64,000 bases of DNA. Source: Corynebacterium jeikeium (GTDB lineage: Bacteria; Actinomycetota; Actinomycetes; Mycobacteriales; Mycobacteriaceae). Under the pieces are notes generated by a model. That model was not told where the DNA came from. It saw only the letters and a list, made by a program, of their open reading frames with translations, and searched no databases. Each line of letters starts with the position of its first letter. Within the stretch, counting starts at the first letter, position 1. The position numbers and the translations under genes were made by a program. Where the stretch lies: NCBI RefSeq assembly GCF_000738175.1, contig NZ_JFCH01000008.1:26064-90063 (forward strand), read 5' to 3'. This document shows, piece by piece, positions 62,785 through 64,000 of this stretch.

Positions 62785-63296
62785 GTAGGGGTCACTTCCT
62801 TACTAATTAAGGGGAGAGTTATGTCTTGGTCCCTGCCCGGGGGTTCCTGGCGGGGGGACACTGAGTCGCATATTCGAATCCCTGACAGCGCTTTCCAGTG
62901 CAGCCAGGTGAAGTCTGCGTTCTGTGTCTCTACCTACGAGAGTACCAACCGAAATAACCACGTCAATGCCGGTCAGGGGGATATTTCTGTGTGGGGGTGG
63001 CTCCCCTTTTTGTGAATCTTGTAAAGTTTTTCTCCACACTGTTTCTAAGTGACGCCTTAACGATTGAACGTGATCTGGCTCTCTTGCTGCGCTTATAGGT
63101 GTGGTGCGCCACGGGCTGAATCGTGGCGTCAAAAAGAAAAAGAGGAACAACTTTGTCCGATAGTCCCCGTCGGTGGGGGTGAACAAAGTGCGATCTATGA
63201 CCAACTTCATACCGATCGTGAGGGAACTCACCTAGTCTTTGAGGGTAGAGACCTTTAAATAGGTAAATCGATTGATATGTGAGGAGCCACGTCACT
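62785..63296. promoter_or_regulatory. Divergent aceA/aceB control region
   Basis: 512 bases without a gene. G/C runs such as CGGGGGTT (62838) and GGTGGGGGTG (63172) resemble RamA sites (A/T-flanked C or G runs). ACTTTGT (63150-63156) and ACAAAGT (63183-63189) form an inverted pair resembling RamB half-sites. Two copies of the dispersed motif face outwards at 63042-63056 and 63125-63145. Expected regulators from C. glutamicum are RamA, RamB and GlxR. Confidence 0.6.
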
Positions 63297-64000
63297 ATGA
63301 CCCAGACCGAGCGCGTAACTGCCGGCGGCCTTCAGGTTGCCAAGACTCTCTACGACTTTGTTAACACTGAGGTGCTTCCCGCCATCGGCAAGGATTCCGC
63401 CGAGGAGCAGGAGAAGTTCTGGGATGGCTTCGGCAAGATCGTCGAGGAGTACACCCCGCGCAACCGTGAGTTGCTGAACACTCGCGACGAGCTGCAGAAG
63501 AAGATGGATGCCTGGTATGCCGACCACAAGGGTGCTCAGGATCCGGAGGAGTACAAGGCTTTCCTAAAGGAGATCGGCTACCTGGTCGACGAACCGGGTG
63601 ACTTCGAGATTACGACCCAGAACATCGACCCGGAGGTCGGCACGACCGCCGGCCCGCAGCTGGTTATTTCGGCGTTGAACGCCCGCTTTGCGCTGAACGC
63701 AGCGAACGCCCGCTGGGGTTCCCTGTACGATGCCCTCTACGGAACCGACGCTATCTCTGAAGAGAACGGCCAGGAGAAGGGCACCGGCTACAACAAGGTT
63801 CGCGGTGACAAGGTCATCGAGTGGGGCCGTGAGTTCCTGGACCGCGTTGTACCGCTGGAGTCCGGCTCCCACAAGGACGTCACCAAGTACGCCGTCGAGT
63901 CCGGCCAGCTGGCTGCCACCATCGACGGCAATGATGTGCACCTGCGCAACCCGGAGGTCTACGCAGGCTTCGGCGGCGACAAGGCCAACCCGACCGACAT
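63297..64000 (+). CDS. aceB: Malate synthase G, partial
   Basis: First 234 residues of malate synthase G (full length about 740 aa), cut by the window end. The N terminus MTQTERVTAGGLQVAKTLYDF, DFEITTQNIDPEVGTTAGPQL, and NARFALNAANARWGSLYDALYG are characteristic of the G isoform. It condenses glyoxylate with acetyl-CoA to malate, completing the glyoxylate shunt with the divergent isocitrate lyase. GAGGAG lies 10 nt upstream of the ATG at 63297. Confidence 0.96.
   Translation, partial: MTQTERVTAGGLQVAKTLYDFVNTEVLPAIGKDSAEEQEKFWDGFGKIVEEYTPRNRELLNTRDELQKKMDAWYADHKGAQDPEEYKAFLKEIGYLVDEPGDFEITTQNIDPEVGTTAGPQLVISALNARFALNAANARWGSLYDALYGTDAISEENGQEKGTGYNKVRGDKVIEWGREFLDRVVPLESGSHKDVTKYAVESGQLAATIDGNDVHLRNPEVYAGFGGDKANPTD

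Overview
The window comes from a Corynebacterium chromosome. The evidence is a GlxR-type Crp regulator, WhcA, RamB, an antigen-85-type mycolyltransferase, meso-diaminopimelate dehydrogenase, and a gene order matching the conserved mycobacterial/corynebacterial block Rv3683-Rv3644c (metallophosphoesterase, PBP, WhiB, RidA, metallo-beta-lactamase, Crp, nth, thioredoxin, Nudix, MarP, hydrolase, Ssd, Tad, helicase, CspA, TopA, cyclase, delta'). High GC and GTG/TTG starts fit. I cannot fix the species; it is not C. glutamicum, because aceA and aceB lie beside ramB here.

1-6183 (minus strand): an Mrp Na+/H+ antiporter operon, mnhA(B)-mnhC-mnhD-mnhE, cut by the window edge. 6184-7127: repeat-rich intergenic DNA, then tRNA-Pro(CGG). 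7320-20853: envelope and stress core (metallophosphoesterase, class A PBP, WhcA, RidA, metallo-beta-lactamase, GlxR, Nth, TlpA-like thioredoxin, Nudix, MarP protease, alpha/beta hydrolase lacking its nucleophile, holin-like membrane protein, degenerate Fic protein, HAD phosphatase). 20999-25842: compact Tad/Flp pilus locus. 25911-37200: secreted lipase, MrfA-like helicase, CspA, TopA, CoA-transferase, membrane adenylate cyclase, delta' subunit.

37284-43652: tRNA-Thr(CGT), a frameshifted IS3-type transposase remnant, then a 5.5 kb accessory block bounded by imperfect direct repeats. The block holds a MarR regulator and SRPBCC protein, divergent from an operon of a stand-alone DHBP synthase, a PlsC-type acyltransferase with an extra C-terminal domain, an MMPL exporter, and a 33-residue peptide gene with a strong ribosome binding site that overlaps the exporter end. 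A near-perfect 24 bp operator sits at the operon promoter. This is the best candidate for an undescribed system: regulated synthesis and export of a small acylated or peptide product.

43708-55300: Ddh, an amino acid permease, a two-component system divergent from a 53-residue hydrophobic peptide gene, a large acyl-CoA dehydrogenase, an MFS transporter, a flippase-like protein and a short M1 aminopeptidase. 55446-64000: mycolyltransferase, Lpd, a membrane protein, RamB, isocitrate lyase and divergent malate synthase (cut by the window end), i.e. central carbon and acetate metabolism beside its regulator.

Across the whole window a short motif, GGCGTCA + 1-4 nt + A-rich AAGAAA, recurs about 17 times in both orientations, inside and between genes; no named element explains it.
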